A stretch of DNA of 64,000 nt from Pseudomonadota bacterium (GCA_039815145.1 JBCBZW010000008.1:26239-90238), one strand, 5' to 3'. Positions 26,011 through 35,629 are shown, counted from the stretch's first letter. Numbers and translations: made by a program. The notes: generated by a model not told the origin, from the sequence alone.

Positions 26011-26973
26011 ATGCGAAACCGACTTCTCATCCTCTCCTTCCACCGCGTGTTGCCGCAGGCAGATCCCTTCCGACGCGGCGACATCACCGTGGACGCCTTC
26101 GAGCGTATCTGCGCGTCGCTCTCTCGCTTCTTCCGCGTGATGACGCTGGGTGACGCCGCTCATCGCATGCGAGAACACGGCACCCTGCCCGACCGTGCCC
26201 TCACGCTCACCTTCGACGACGGTTTCGCCGACAACGCCGAGATCGCGGCACCCGTCCTCGCCCGCCATGGACTGAAGGCCACGTTCTTCGTCTCCACCGG
26301 CTTCCTCGACGGCAGCATCATGTTCAACGATGCCATCATCGAGGCGCTCCGCACGGCCAGGCGCGATACCCTGGACCTGAGCGAGCTCCACGGTGAGCTC
26401 TCCGGTACGCGGCCCCTGGACACCCTCGAGGCCCGCGTCGCGCTGAGTAAGGAACTGGAAGGGGCGCTGAAGTATCGCGAACCGCAGGAGCGATTGGCCC
26501 TGACCCGCAAGCTCGCCACCCTGCTCGACGCCGATAACGCGCCGTCCCTCATGATGACGCCCGAGCAGGTCGCGCAGATGGCAGAGCAAGGGATCGAGAT
26601 CGGCGGTCACACGGTCAACCATCCGATCCTGCGTGAGCTGTCCCCGGACGCCGCCCTGGAAGAAATCCGTACGGGCCGCGACCGCCTGCAGGCCATCACC
26701 CAACGGGGCGTCGCGTCCTTTGCTTACCCGAATGGCCGTCCCGGCCAGGACTACGACGCGACCACGGTGGCGGCCGTCGAGGCGGCTGGGTTCACCCAAG
26801 CGGTCACCACCGCCTGGGGTGCGGCGCGCTGTGATGACGATCCCCTGCAGCTGCCGAGGCTGACCTTCTGGGACCGCCGCGCGCTCACCTTCGTGCCGAG
26901 AATGCTCAGCTACTACGTTCGCGGCGGACGCGGCGAGCAGCTGCCCAGAGAATCAGCTGTCGAAGTCGCTTAA
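26011..26973 (+). CDS. Polysaccharide deacetylase (NodB homology domain)
   Basis: A 320-residue carbohydrate esterase family 4 protein predicted to remove acetyl groups from a polysaccharide. The NodB motif 1 is LTLTFDDGFADN (Asp 69 and 70), motif 2 is IGGHTVNHPIL (His 200 and 204), motif 3 is FAYPNGRPGQDYD. The 110-residue insert between motifs 1 and 2 is longer than in simple NodB proteins. The start MRNRLLILSFHRVLP at 26011 is favoured because the family begins with LxFHRVxP; an ATG at 25969 is possible. No signal peptide is evident. It is the only rightward gene in the XrtA region and ends nine bases from convergent gene 26983. Confidence 0.85.
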   Translation: MRNRLLILSFHRVLPQADPFRRGDITVDAFERICASLSRFFRVMTLGDAAHRMREHGTLPDRALTLTFDDGFADNAEIAAPVLARHGLKATFFVSTGFLDGSIMFNDAIIEALRTARRDTLDLSELHGELSGTRPLDTLEARVALSKELEGALKYREPQERLALTRKLATLLDADNAPSLMMTPEQVAQMAEQGIEIGGHTVNHPILRELSPDAALEEIRTGRDRLQAITQRGVASFAYPNGRPGQDYDATTVAAVEAAGFTQAVTTAWGAARCDDDPLQLPRLTFWDRRALTFVPRMLSYYVRGGRGEQLPRESAVEVA

Positions 26974-26982
26974 AGAGCGCGC

Positions 26983-28884
26983 CTAAGCGTGATGGTGGTG
27001 CTGCAACCACAGCTCCAGCATCACGATGATCCACAGCATCCCCCCGAAGTAGTAGGCATGCCCGTCGCGGTGGGCACGCACCATTTCGTCGATGAACTCC
27101 GGGCGAATGATGGCTCTCGCGCGCGCCTGCTCCAGCGCCGGGTACACCACGTCGCGCAGCTTGGCCGACTCCTTCAACCAGATGCCGAAGGGCAGACCGA
27201 AGCCGTGCTTGGGCTTGTTGATGATCTCGCGCGGTAGGAAGCCGTCCATCGCTTCCTTGTAGAAGTGACGCAGGCGGTGACGGCGAATCAACTGGTTCGG
27301 TGGCACCTGCAGGGACAGATCGAGCACGCGATCATCGAGCATCGGGTAGCGCACCTGCACGCCGGCAGCAGCGCACATGCCTCCCACCTTGCGCAGATCG
27401 TTGTCGGCGAGGGTGAACTGCCAATCCAGGTAGAGCATGCGCTGCAGGAGGTCGCCCGTGGGCGCCGAGCCCCAGGTATCGCCCTGCAGGCGCAGGGGAT
27501 GCTCCGTGTCGATCTGCTCCAACCAGTGCTGCGTCAGGATGTTCTGCGGTCCGTAGCGGAGCACGAAGTTATAGGAGTCGTAGCGCGCCGGCATCCCGGG
27601 TCGGGCCTGGGCCACGTAACTCACGAGCTTGGACAGGCCTGGCACCTTGTTGAGCGGCGAGCTGTCACTCGTCTTGCCGAGCAGCAACAAGCGCTGGAGC
27701 GCCCCTTGCGCGGCGCTTGGCAAACGATCGTAGTAGCCGAAGAGTTGCTGTCGTACGTAGCGAGAATTGCCAGCGAAGAGCTCGTCCCCGCCATCACCTG
27801 CGATCAGCCGGGTGACCCCTTCGCTCGCAGCGGTCTTGGCGCAGACGTAGGCCGGCACCGCCGATGAGTTGCCGAAGGGCTCGTCGTACCACGCCGCGAC
27901 GACGGGCATGGCCTCTGCCACCTCATCGGGGCTGATGTAGCGCTCGCGCAGATCGATGTCGAAGTGCGACGCTGCCGTGCGCGCGTACTCCATCTCGTCG
28001 AAGCCCGCGGCGGAAAAACCCATCGTGTAGGCGCGCGTACGCGGCGCATCCGCGGGCAAACCCCGAGCGGCCAATCCGGTGACGCTGGAGCTGTCGAGCC
28101 CCCCGCTCAGGAAGCATGCGGGGGCTTCCGCGCCTTCCTGAGCCGTCATCACCGCCGCGCCGAGGCTTTCGCGCAGCTGCGCGCCAAGGGCGTCGCCATC
28201 GACCCTGGCCCCAGGGTCGACGAAGGTTGGCTCCCAGTAGCGGGTAACGGCGCTGCGACCGTCTCGCCACACCAACGCCTCGCCGGCCCGCAGGCGCTGA
28301 ATGTCGCGATAGATCGTGAGCGGTGCAGGGATCGCATCGAAGTAGAGGTAGTCGAAGATCGCCTGGGGATCGATATCCGTCTGCACCGCCGGGTGCGAGC
28401 GCACCAGCCCCGCGGTCGCCCCGAATACGATGCCATCTGCCACGACGGACCACGCCATGGGGAAGACACCGAAACGGTCGGTCGCAAGCACGACCATGCT
28501 CTGCCGCGTATCCACCAACGCGAGACCGAACGCTCCCCCTAGGTGATCGACTACGCGCTCACCGTAGCGCTGCCACCCGGCCAGCAGGGCTTCGCCCTGG
28601 CCGAGCGATTTGGCGGTCTGTGCCAGGGACTCGTCGCGCCAGCGGGGTTCGCCGAGCACGCACGCCTGCACCCCCTCCGACTCTGCAGCTGACGCCGGCT
28701 CCTTACCCCGCCCCACGCCGAGGGCCGAACGGGTAGAGCGCAGGATCACGGACCGCTCGGCAGCACTTAGCCATTGTTGTACGGCTTCCGGCGTCCCGGA
28801 GCTCAGGAAGTAGCCTGCACAGCCGTTGTCGGCTTCGCGCGCTGCGCCAGCAACGGTGCTCAGCGCACTCTCACTCAGGACCAT
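26983..28884 (-). CDS. Asparagine synthase-like protein with degenerate glutaminase domain
   Basis: A 633-residue member of the asparagine synthase (class II amidotransferase) superfamily. The synthetase half is intact: PP-loop LSGGLDSSSV (about 259-268), EPFGNSSAVPAYV, LIAGDGGDELFAGNSRY and YPMLDDRVLDLSLQVP. The N-terminal half keeps GAFGLALVDTRQ and LATDRFGVFPMAW but lacks the MCG start, so there is no Cys2 nucleophile, and the first 100 residues do not resemble a working glutaminase. It follows 47 bases behind a complete amidotransferase gene in the same direction. It probably forms an amide in EPS or lipid-linked substrate processing, using ammonia or help from its neighbour (inference). 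Confidence 0.85.
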   Translation of the reverse strand: MVLSESALSTVAGAAREADNGCAGYFLSSGTPEAVQQWLSAAERSVILRSTRSALGVGRGKEPASAAESEGVQACVLGEPRWRDESLAQTAKSLGQGEALLAGWQRYGERVVDHLGGAFGLALVDTRQSMVVLATDRFGVFPMAWSVVADGIVFGATAGLVRSHPAVQTDIDPQAIFDYLYFDAIPAPLTIYRDIQRLRAGEALVWRDGRSAVTRYWEPTFVDPGARVDGDALGAQLRESLGAAVMTAQEGAEAPACFLSGGLDSSSVTGLAARGLPADAPRTRAYTMGFSAAGFDEMEYARTAASHFDIDLRERYISPDEVAEAMPVVAAWYDEPFGNSSAVPAYVCAKTAASEGVTRLIAGDGGDELFAGNSRYVRQQLFGYYDRLPSAAQGALQRLLLLGKTSDSSPLNKVPGLSKLVSYVAQARPGMPARYDSYNFVLRYGPQNILTQHWLEQIDTEHPLRLQGDTWGSAPTGDLLQRMLYLDWQFTLADNDLRKVGGMCAAAGVQVRYPMLDDRVLDLSLQVPPNQLIRRHRLRHFYKEAMDGFLPREIINKPKHGFGLPFGIWLKESAKLRDVVYPALEQARARAIIRPEFIDEMVRAHRDGHAYYFGGMLWIIVMLELWLQHHHHA

Positions 28885-28931
28885 GATGCTGATGCCTCCG
28901 CGCCTGCTTCCAAGATCGCCGTTGCTTCATC

Positions 28932-30869
28932 TCACGCAGCCTCGGATGCCGCCGTCGGCTGCACCAACTGATCGACAGCACCGCGGAACATGAGCAGCGC
29001 CCACAGCACTGCGGTGTGTTCGCGCCGACCGCTCTGATGCTCATCCACCAGTCGCTGCAACATGCTCGGCTCGAAGAGCCCTGTATCCTTGAGCTGCGAC
29101 CCGGTGACCGCCTCGCGCACGTAGCCCGCCAGCGGCCCGCGGAACCAGCGACCGAGGGGAACACCGAAGCCCATCTTGGGCCGATAGAGGACGTCGTCAG
29201 GGAGGTGCGGTTCGAGGGCCTTCTTCAACACGTACTTCCCTTCCCGCCCGCGAAGCTTCAGCGACGAGGGAAGCTGTGCTGACCACTGGACGAACTCGTG
29301 GTCGAGCAGGGGCACGCGAACCTCCAAGCCATGCGCCATCGACGCGCGGTCCACCTTGGTCAGGATGTCACCTGGCAGGTAGGTCTTGAAGTCCAGGTAC
29401 TGCACCAGCGACAGGGGATCGCTCACCTGCGCCTTGGCTGCGTGGGCGCGGAAGACCTCCACCGCTTCGTAGCCACCGAGTTCGCGCTGCAGGTCGGCGC
29501 TCAACAGGCGCCGACGCAGCTCGTTGGGGAGTATCGAGACGCTGTGCAGGTAGGCCGCCAGCGAGTCGCGGCCTAAGGCTTGCAAGGTGGTCTTTGCCCG
29601 CAGGAACTGCGGCGCCCAGTCCATCTTGGGGTAGAGGGCCCCCGCGGTACCGAACAACGGCTTGCGAAGGGCCTGCGGCAGGCGTCCGCGAATGCTCTCC
29701 TCCCACGCGTGCCAGCGATGGCGCCGGTAGCCGGCGAAGCCCTCGTCGCCACCGTCGCCTGACAGGGCGACGGTCACCTCTTCGCGCGCCAGCTCACATA
29801 CCCGATAGGTCGGAATCGCGGAGCTGTCCGCGTAGGGCTCGTCGTAGACCTGAGCGAGGCGCTCGACCAGATCGAAGTCCTCGGGATCGACCTGCTTGAC
29901 CCGATGGTCCGTCTCGTAACGCTCGGCGACCATGCGCGCGAACTTCGACTCGTCGTAATCCGCCTCACCGAAGGCGATGGAGCAGGTCTTGACCGCACGA
30001 TCACCAAGGCCGGCCATCATGGCGACCACGGCGCTCGAATCGACCCCACCGGACAGGAAGGCCCCCAGGGGGACATCGGCGATCAGGCGACGATCGACGG
30101 CCGTGCGCAGGCGCCCGATCAGCTCCTCCTCGAGGGCAGATTCCGCCGCCGTGTTGTCGGTGGACTCGAAGCCTGGCGCCACCTCGAAGGAGAGCTGCCA
30201 GTACTCGCGCGGTTGGGGCACCGGATGGCCGCGGCGCAGGAGCAAGGTGTGTGCCGGCGGCAACTTGAAGGTGTTGGCCAGGAAGGTGCGCGGCTCCGGC
30301 ACATAGCCGAAGGCGAAGTACTCCTCGATGGCGGGGTTGCTGAGCGTACGATCGAGCCCCGGATGGACCAGCAGCGATTTCAGCTCCGAGCCGAACAGCA
30401 GCCAGCCGTCCGGCAGCAAAGAGTAGTACAGCGGCTTGATACCCAAGCGGTCGCGGGCGAGGAACACGGTCTGTTGCCGGCGATCGAAGACGGCGAAGGC
30501 AAACATGCCGTTGAAGTGCTCGACGCAAGACTCGCCCCAGTGGGACCAGCCATGCACGATCACCTCCGTGTCCGAGCGCGTGCGGAACTGATAGCCGGCG
30601 GCGCTCAGCTTCTCGCGCACCTCGGCGAAGTTGTAGATCTCACCGTTGTACGTGACACCGATATCTTCGCTCTGATTCCACATGGGCTGGGCGCCGCCCG
30701 CGAGATCGATGATCGACAAGCGCCTATGGCCAAGGCCCACACCGGGCTCCTGATGCAGCCCTTCGCCGTCAGGGCCGCGGTGGGTGACAGCACGTGTCAT
30801 CTGCGCCAGCAGATCAGGCTCTACATGGCGCTGCCGCTGCGTGTCGAACAGTCCTGCGATACCACACAT
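28932..30869 (-). CDS. XrtA/PEP-CTERM system amidotransferase (asparagine synthase family)
   Basis: A 645-residue glutamine-dependent amidotransferase of the type found in exosortase A loci (TIGR03108-like). It begins MCGIAGLFDT, providing the Cys2 glutaminase nucleophile, with THRGPDGEG, GHRRLSIIDL, YNGEIYNF and GMFAFAVFDRR. The synthetase domain has the PP-loop FLSGGVDSSAV (about 271-281), DEPYADSSAIPTY, ALSGDGGDEGFAGYRRH and LEVRVPLLDHEFV. It is likely involved in modifying a sugar or lipid of the EPS rather than making free asparagine, inferred from location. A gap of 111 bases separates it from xrtA upstream. Confidence 0.9.
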   Translation of the reverse strand: MCGIAGLFDTQRQRHVEPDLLAQMTRAVTHRGPDGEGLHQEPGVGLGHRRLSIIDLAGGAQPMWNQSEDIGVTYNGEIYNFAEVREKLSAAGYQFRTRSDTEVIVHGWSHWGESCVEHFNGMFAFAVFDRRQQTVFLARDRLGIKPLYYSLLPDGWLLFGSELKSLLVHPGLDRTLSNPAIEEYFAFGYVPEPRTFLANTFKLPPAHTLLLRRGHPVPQPREYWQLSFEVAPGFESTDNTAAESALEEELIGRLRTAVDRRLIADVPLGAFLSGGVDSSAVVAMMAGLGDRAVKTCSIAFGEADYDESKFARMVAERYETDHRVKQVDPEDFDLVERLAQVYDEPYADSSAIPTYRVCELAREEVTVALSGDGGDEGFAGYRRHRWHAWEESIRGRLPQALRKPLFGTAGALYPKMDWAPQFLRAKTTLQALGRDSLAAYLHSVSILPNELRRRLLSADLQRELGGYEAVEVFRAHAAKAQVSDPLSLVQYLDFKTYLPGDILTKVDRASMAHGLEVRVPLLDHEFVQWSAQLPSSLKLRGREGKYVLKKALEPHLPDDVLYRPKMGFGVPLGRWFRGPLAGYVREAVTGSQLKDTGLFEPSMLQRLVDEHQSGRREHTAVLWALLMFRGAVDQLVQPTAASEAA

Positions 30870-30980
30870 TAGGAAAGACTCCGAGATGAATTGCCCGCGG
30901 GCCTGGATGGCCGAGGGCTTGAACCATGGGCGGGCCCGCCACGCACCGACGATACGTGAGCCAGCGTACGGCTTGAGCGA

Positions 30981-32561
30981 CTACTGCGATCCGAGCGCGC
31001 ACGCATCGAGTGCCTCCTGACCTTCCACCCGCGTGGCGCAGTCGCCGATGACATCGCCGAATGCGGAGATGAAGTCGACCAGCACAGCGTCTGGCACGTC
31101 TCGGGGCGCCGCCACCACTATGCTCGCACTGACCGGATGGCGGCCGGCGAGCGCATTGCGCAGCTCTGTGAACGCAGCGACCGAGTCTGCGTGCGTACGC
31201 GCCTCGCCGACCGCGAACCACTGGAGGAACACGTACTCCCCCGAGGGCCCGCGCTTGATCGATCGGTTGACGGAGGCCGCGGCGGACCCAGGCAATTCCA
31301 AGGTCGTGGTGGTGGAGACACCATTCCAGACACCGCGCTCGGCGACCGCGTTCGCTGCGCTGGTGACATCACCCGCTCGACCGAGGGGATCGAAGATGGC
31401 GATCGCCAGCTCCACCTCGGTGCCGCCCCCCGCCAGTCGATAGGTGGCTTGCAACACCCGATCGGCGCTCGGCTGATACGGCGTCCAGTCCACCGTGGAC
31501 TCGAAGGGGCCCTCCCAGGAGCCTTGGCCGATGGGTAGTGCCGCCGCCGCCCTGGGCCCGCTCGCGGGCGGCGTCAGGGCGTGACTCGCTGCGAGGGCGA
31601 GCGCCACCGACACGCCGACGGCGGCGAGCATGGCGACGCCCCGCGCTGTCGCGTAGTCGGCGAAGGACTGCGGTCCGACAGGCCCCGCGGCGATCTCGCC
31701 GTCTGCGCCCTGCGCAGGGGCCTCAGCGAAGAACGCGCCTACCCAAAAGAGCAGGAAGACGACGACGCCGAAGAATACCCAGCCGTAGATCAAGTGATCC
31801 AAGCCGACGGCGTAACGCATCTGGGAGTAGTGCGCGATCATGACGATGCCGAAGGCACGAAAGCCGTTGGCGATGATCGGCACGATGATCGCGGCGGCAA
31901 CGAAGACGAGGCGCCGCCAGGGCCGCACGTAGGTGAGATACGCGTAGAGCGTGCCGAGGGCGGTCGAGGCGATAAGGTAGCGTATGCCACTGCACGCCTT
32001 AGCCACTTGGAAGTCGCCACTCGGCAGCGAAAACATCATGCCGTCGCGAAAGATCGGGATCCCCACCAGCTTTACGGCGCCGACCGTGAAGGTGGCGGTG
32101 TACTCCATGAGCAGCGGGATGAGTCCCTCGCCGAAGGGCACCGCGAAGAGCGTGAAGGTGAGGGCGAACCAGAAGCGCTTGACGAACTCCGTACCCAGAA
32201 ACAACCACACGAGGGCAGCGACCATGCCGACCAGGGCGCCCTCTTGCACCACCTGCGCATCCGCCAGGCGGCCCAGCCACCAGGCCACCACCAGCAGGGC
32301 AAAGGGTGCCACCGCCAGCGGCGTCACCGTGGGTTGCAAGCCGATCAGGCGATCTCGGTCCCGCCATACGAGCCACAGGCTGATGGGGTAGATGACGATG
32401 CCATGCGCGAACGTGTCCGATCGCCACCAGGTGTTCACCATGCCCGCGACCGTGTCGAAGAAGCCGCCGATCAGCAGGCCCAGCCCCAGCAACAGGAAGA
32501 CGAGCGCTCGCGGCCAGGGCCGAGTGCCGTCGGCTGCCAGGTTGGCCGGCACGCTGATCAC
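30981..32561 (-). CDS. xrtA: Exosortase A fused to an EpsI domain
   Basis: XrtA (EpsH) is the multi-pass membrane transpeptidase predicted to cleave PEP-CTERM sorting signals and attach the proteins to the cell surface. With the GTG start at 32561 (11 bases after the femAB stop, preceded by a G-rich ribosome site) the protein has 526 residues. The catalytic residues are visible: KACSGIRYL (Cys about 190), NGFRAFGIVMI (Arg about 235) and DHLIYGWVFFG (His about 256), embedded in about eight transmembrane helices. From about residue 305 a further helix is followed by a periplasmic EpsI-type domain (SWEGPFESTVDWTPYQP, SGEYVFLQWF). The frame is open up to 32639, overlapping the previous gene, but that part looks non-homologous. 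Confidence 0.93.
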   Translation of the reverse strand: MISVPANLAADGTRPWPRALVFLLLGLGLLIGGFFDTVAGMVNTWWRSDTFAHGIVIYPISLWLVWRDRDRLIGLQPTVTPLAVAPFALLVVAWWLGRLADAQVVQEGALVGMVAALVWLFLGTEFVKRFWFALTFTLFAVPFGEGLIPLLMEYTATFTVGAVKLVGIPIFRDGMMFSLPSGDFQVAKACSGIRYLIASTALGTLYAYLTYVRPWRRLVFVAAAIIVPIIANGFRAFGIVMIAHYSQMRYAVGLDHLIYGWVFFGVVVFLLFWVGAFFAEAPAQGADGEIAAGPVGPQSFADYATARGVAMLAAVGVSVALALAASHALTPPASGPRAAAALPIGQGSWEGPFESTVDWTPYQPSADRVLQATYRLAGGGTEVELAIAIFDPLGRAGDVTSAANAVAERGVWNGVSTTTTLELPGSAAASVNRSIKRGPSGEYVFLQWFAVGEARTHADSVAAFTELRNALAGRHPVSASIVVAAPRDVPDAVLVDFISAFGDVIGDCATRVEGQEALDACALGSQ

Positions 32562-32572
32562 AGTCCCCGCCC

Positions 32573-33685
32573 CTAGCCCAGCGACCGCGCGAGCAAGGGC
32601 CCGAGGCGAGTCGCCAGGGCGTTCGGCAGTCGCTTCCACGCGGCGATGAACAGCCGATACTTCGGATTGGTGGGGCTGAGATTCGGCATAGCCTTGGCCC
32701 GCACCAGGTAGTATTCGTAGTGCAGCGGCGTCGGCTCGAAGCCCCAGTGGCGCTTGAAGTCGTGCGAGCCGGTGCCCACCTTGCTGCGCCCGTAGTCGAA
32801 CACGCGCACGGCACCGCTGCTCGCGGCGTCCTGCATCACCGACCAGTACATGAAGTCGTTCGCGTAGAGATGCCGCGCGCTGGCCTTGCCACCCCCGTAG
32901 TAGGGCAGCACCTCATCGCGAAAGTAAAAGCTCATGACGCCCGCGACAGGCTCATCGCCGTTGCGCACGGTGAGCGTGCGGCAGCGGTTCTCGCCGAACA
33001 CTTCCCGTAGCTTCTCGAGGTAGGCCTTGCCGAACACCGGGGTACCCAGGTTTCGCACGCTCTCGGAGTAACACTCGTAGAGCACGGAGACATCTTGATC
33101 CTGGGCGGCGCTCAGGCCCTTCTTGATGCCCTTGCGCACCATCGCCCGCTGCTTGCGGGGGATGGCCTTCAAGTTCTCCTCGTCGTCCTGCGAGATCTCG
33201 CGTCGGAAGGTGACGTACAGATCCTTCGCGGGCCATTGCGGATTGCGCCGCTGCAGGTTGCGCAGCTCGAGGTAGTCAACGCCGAGTTCCTCGGCAAGCG
33301 CGCATGCGCGCTCGGTAAGGGCCCGACCCGCGTCCTCATCGAGCGCCGCCACGCCCCCGTACACACAGAACGGGGTGGAGATCAGGGAATGCCCGAAGAG
33401 CATGCTCTTCACCTGCGCCAACGGCAGTACGCCAACGATGCTCCCGCTGCGTTCGGCGAGCAGGTAGTGGCAACGATGGCCGAAAGCCTCGCGCAGCACA
33501 CGCTCCCAGCCGCTCAGGTGGAAGAAGGTCGCCTCCGCACAGTCCGCCTCCACGAAGCGATCCCACCGCGCTGCATCCTCGCGGGTGAACGCCCGCACCT
33601 GTACGGGTTCGCGTCGATCGTCCGCTTGCGCCCCCTCAGGCGCGGCAACGATCGGGGCTGAGTGCTCGTCGTCGATAAGGCTCAT
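32573..33685 (-). CDS. FemAB-family XrtA/PEP-CTERM system-associated protein
   Basis: A 370-residue protein with the double-GNAT layout of FemAB aminoacyl/acyl transferases, resembling TIGR03019. Visible landmarks include FTREDAARWDRFVEA near the start, FHLSGWERVLREAFGH, LLAERSGSIVGVLPLAQVKS, YLELRNLQRRNPQWP, VRKGIKKGLSA, VAGVMSFYFRDEVLPYYGGG and YDYGRSKVGTGSHDFKRHWGF in the C-terminal GNAT fold. ATG at 33685 is preferred (TAGGGG nine bases upstream) over a TTG three codons earlier. It likely transfers an acyl or aminoacyl group in EPS or envelope modification. The role is inferred from family and locus. Confidence 0.88.
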   Translation of the reverse strand: MSLIDDEHSAPIVAAPEGAQADDRREPVQVRAFTREDAARWDRFVEADCAEATFFHLSGWERVLREAFGHRCHYLLAERSGSIVGVLPLAQVKSMLFGHSLISTPFCVYGGVAALDEDAGRALTERACALAEELGVDYLELRNLQRRNPQWPAKDLYVTFRREISQDDEENLKAIPRKQRAMVRKGIKKGLSAAQDQDVSVLYECYSESVRNLGTPVFGKAYLEKLREVFGENRCRTLTVRNGDEPVAGVMSFYFRDEVLPYYGGGKASARHLYANDFMYWSVMQDAASSGAVRVFDYGRSKVGTGSHDFKRHWGFEPTPLHYEYYLVRAKAMPNLSPTNPKYRLFIAAWKRLPNALATRLGPLLARSLG

Positions 33686-33697
33686 CCTCGCCAACCC

Positions 33698-34645
33698 CTA
33701 ATAGTCGATGCGGTACACATCGCGCAGCGGTGCCCACACGAAGTCGTCGGCCAGGCGCTCCAGGCGCGCCTCCATCCGATTGAGATTGAGATAGTGGCGG
33801 AACTTGCTCTTGGCGCTCGCGCCGGCCATCCGCGGCTGCTCCGGATCCACCTCCCAGGGATGGAAGTAGAAGATCGAGGGCTGCGACGTCGTGCGATTGA
33901 AACGTTGGATGAGGTACTTCGAGAACTGGTACGGGAACAGGCGAAAGAAGCCGCCGCCGCCACACGGCAGCCGGCGCCCGGCGAGATCGACCGTGCTCAC
34001 CGGAAACTCGAGCAGTCCGCCTTCGCCTCGGGTACGAAAGGCAAAGCGCGGCGCCTCCGGCATGCCGTAGAGGTCGTGCTTGATGGGGTAGATGCTCGAG
34101 CTGTACCGGTGCCCCGTCTCCTCCAGCACATCGAGCGCCCAGAGGTTGTCGGCGCCGATCGAGTAGCTCGCGGCGCGGTAGCCGAGCACCGGCGCACCGC
34201 CGAGGTCCTCGAGAATGCCCTTCGTGCGCAGCACGTCCTGGCGGAACTCGCGCTCATCTTGCTGCGTCACACGGGTGTGTTGGTAGCCGTGGCTGGCCAG
34301 CTCATGCCCCTGCTCGACGATCCGTCGCACCATCTGCGGGCAACGCTCGGCCACCCAGCCCAGGGTGAAGAACGTCGCGCACACATCGTGACGCGCGAAC
34401 AGTTCCAGGATGCGATCGACGTTCGCCTCGACGCGCAGCTCCAGGTCATCCCATTGACCACGGGCCACCTGCTGCTCGAAGGCGGATACCTGAAAGTAGT
34501 CTTCCACGTCCACGGACATGGCGTTGACTGGCGATTCACTCGCGTAGGCATCGGCCACGCTGACCCATTGGTTGGGCGTGGTGGGCCCCTTGGTGGCCAG
34601 GGGCTCAAGGGGCTCTGGGCTAGCGAGGCTGCTAGGCGTACTCAC
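33698..34645 (-). CDS. XrtA system polysaccharide deacetylase
   Basis: A 315-residue NodB-type deacetylase matching the PEP-CTERM locus family (TIGR03006-like). Motif 1 is NAMSVDVEDYFQVSAFE (Asp about 46 and 49), the zinc histidines are in ASHGYQHTRV, followed by LGYRAASYSIG, LLEFPVSTVDLAGRRLP and FYFHPWEVDPEQPRM. The domain proper begins about residue 40, so a start at an internal ATG (residue 43) is also possible. It is one of two deacetylases in the cluster, the other being the rightward gene at 26011; the two differ in insert length. Downstream spacing to femAB is 12 bases. Confidence 0.9.
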   Translation of the reverse strand: MSTPSSLASPEPLEPLATKGPTTPNQWVSVADAYASESPVNAMSVDVEDYFQVSAFEQQVARGQWDDLELRVEANVDRILELFARHDVCATFFTLGWVAERCPQMVRRIVEQGHELASHGYQHTRVTQQDEREFRQDVLRTKGILEDLGGAPVLGYRAASYSIGADNLWALDVLEETGHRYSSSIYPIKHDLYGMPEAPRFAFRTRGEGGLLEFPVSTVDLAGRRLPCGGGGFFRLFPYQFSKYLIQRFNRTTSQPSIFYFHPWEVDPEQPRMAGASAKSKFRHYLNLNRMEARLERLADDFVWAPLRDVYRIDY

Positions 34646-34663
34646 ACTGACCTCCTACGCTTG

Positions 34664-35629
34664 CTACTTGCCGCTGCCGTGAGCATTGAGCTTGTCGAGC
34701 TTCTGCTCCAGGGCACGCAGGCGTGACTCCAGGCGCGACGGGCGGCGCTCCTCGTCGCTGCCGGCGAGACCATCGTTGATGTCGTCGGGCTCGTCCTCGA
34801 TCTCCGCAAGGTCACCCGCGAGCTCACTCTGCAGCTCGTTCATCACCGCCGTGACGTGGGAGCTGTCGAAGGCATCGACGTCCTCCAGCGACCCGAACAG
34901 CAGGATGCGGTCCATCAGGATATTGATCTTTCGAGGCACTCCCTCGGTGACCTCGTGGACCTTGTCGTAGGCATCGTCGGTGATCGTCGGCAGGCCGTCC
35001 CACTCGCAGGCATTCAGGCGATACTCGATGTAGTCGCGCGTGTCCTCGGCGCTGAGCGGCTGCAGGTGGTAGGACGCGACGATACGCTGGCGAAGCTGGC
35101 GCATGTTGCGCTTACGCAGGCCGAGCTGCAGCTCGGTCTGGCCGATCAGGAACACCTGCAGCAGCGCCTTACCGCCCACCTCGAGGTTGCTCAGGATACG
35201 AAACTCCTCGAGCACGTCTCGCTGCAGGGTCTGCGCTTCGTCCACGATCAGCAGCACGTGTTCGAGCTTCTTGCGTGCCTTCACGAGGGCACGCTCGAGC
35301 GAGCGCAGCAGCGCCTCCTTACTCTTGCCCTCGAAGGACAGGCCGAGGGCGGAGGCCACCACCGCAGGCACCCGTTCGGCGGAGAGGTTGGCCGTGGCGA
35401 TGCGTGCGAAGGCGATGTCCTGCGTGCTGAGCTCGTTCAACAGGGTTTGGATGAGAAGGGTCTTGCCCGTGCCCACGTGCCCCGTGATCACCACGAACCC
35501 CTCGCCCTGCTCCAGGCCATAGCGCAGATAGGACATCGCGCGCTGGTGGCCCGCACTCGGGAAGAAGAAGCGCAGGTCAGGCGTGAGGGCGAACGGCTTG
35601 GCAGAGAAGCCGTAGTGTTCCGTGTACAT
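34664..35629 (-). CDS. XrtA/PEP-CTERM system-associated AAA ATPase
   Basis: A 321-residue GspA/ExeA-like AAA ATPase of the TIGR03015 type. It begins MYTEHYGFSAKPFALTPDLRFFF, the diagnostic N-terminus, with Walker A GHVGTGKT (about 50-57), Walker B HVLLIVDEAQTL, sensor region LLQVFLIGQTELQ and LQPLSAEDTRDYIEYRL. The C-terminus is acidic followed by a short coiled coil (RLESRLRALEQKLDKL). Relatives support secretion or EPS assembly. 110 bases without a gene lie between it and the outer-membrane protein upstream. Confidence 0.92.
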   Translation of the reverse strand: MYTEHYGFSAKPFALTPDLRFFFPSAGHQRAMSYLRYGLEQGEGFVVITGHVGTGKTLLIQTLLNELSTQDIAFARIATANLSAERVPAVVASALGLSFEGKSKEALLRSLERALVKARKKLEHVLLIVDEAQTLQRDVLEEFRILSNLEVGGKALLQVFLIGQTELQLGLRKRNMRQLRQRIVASYHLQPLSAEDTRDYIEYRLNACEWDGLPTITDDAYDKVHEVTEGVPRKINILMDRILLFGSLEDVDAFDSSHVTAVMNELQSELAGDLAEIEDEPDDINDGLAGSDEERRPSRLESRLRALEQKLDKLNAHGSGK

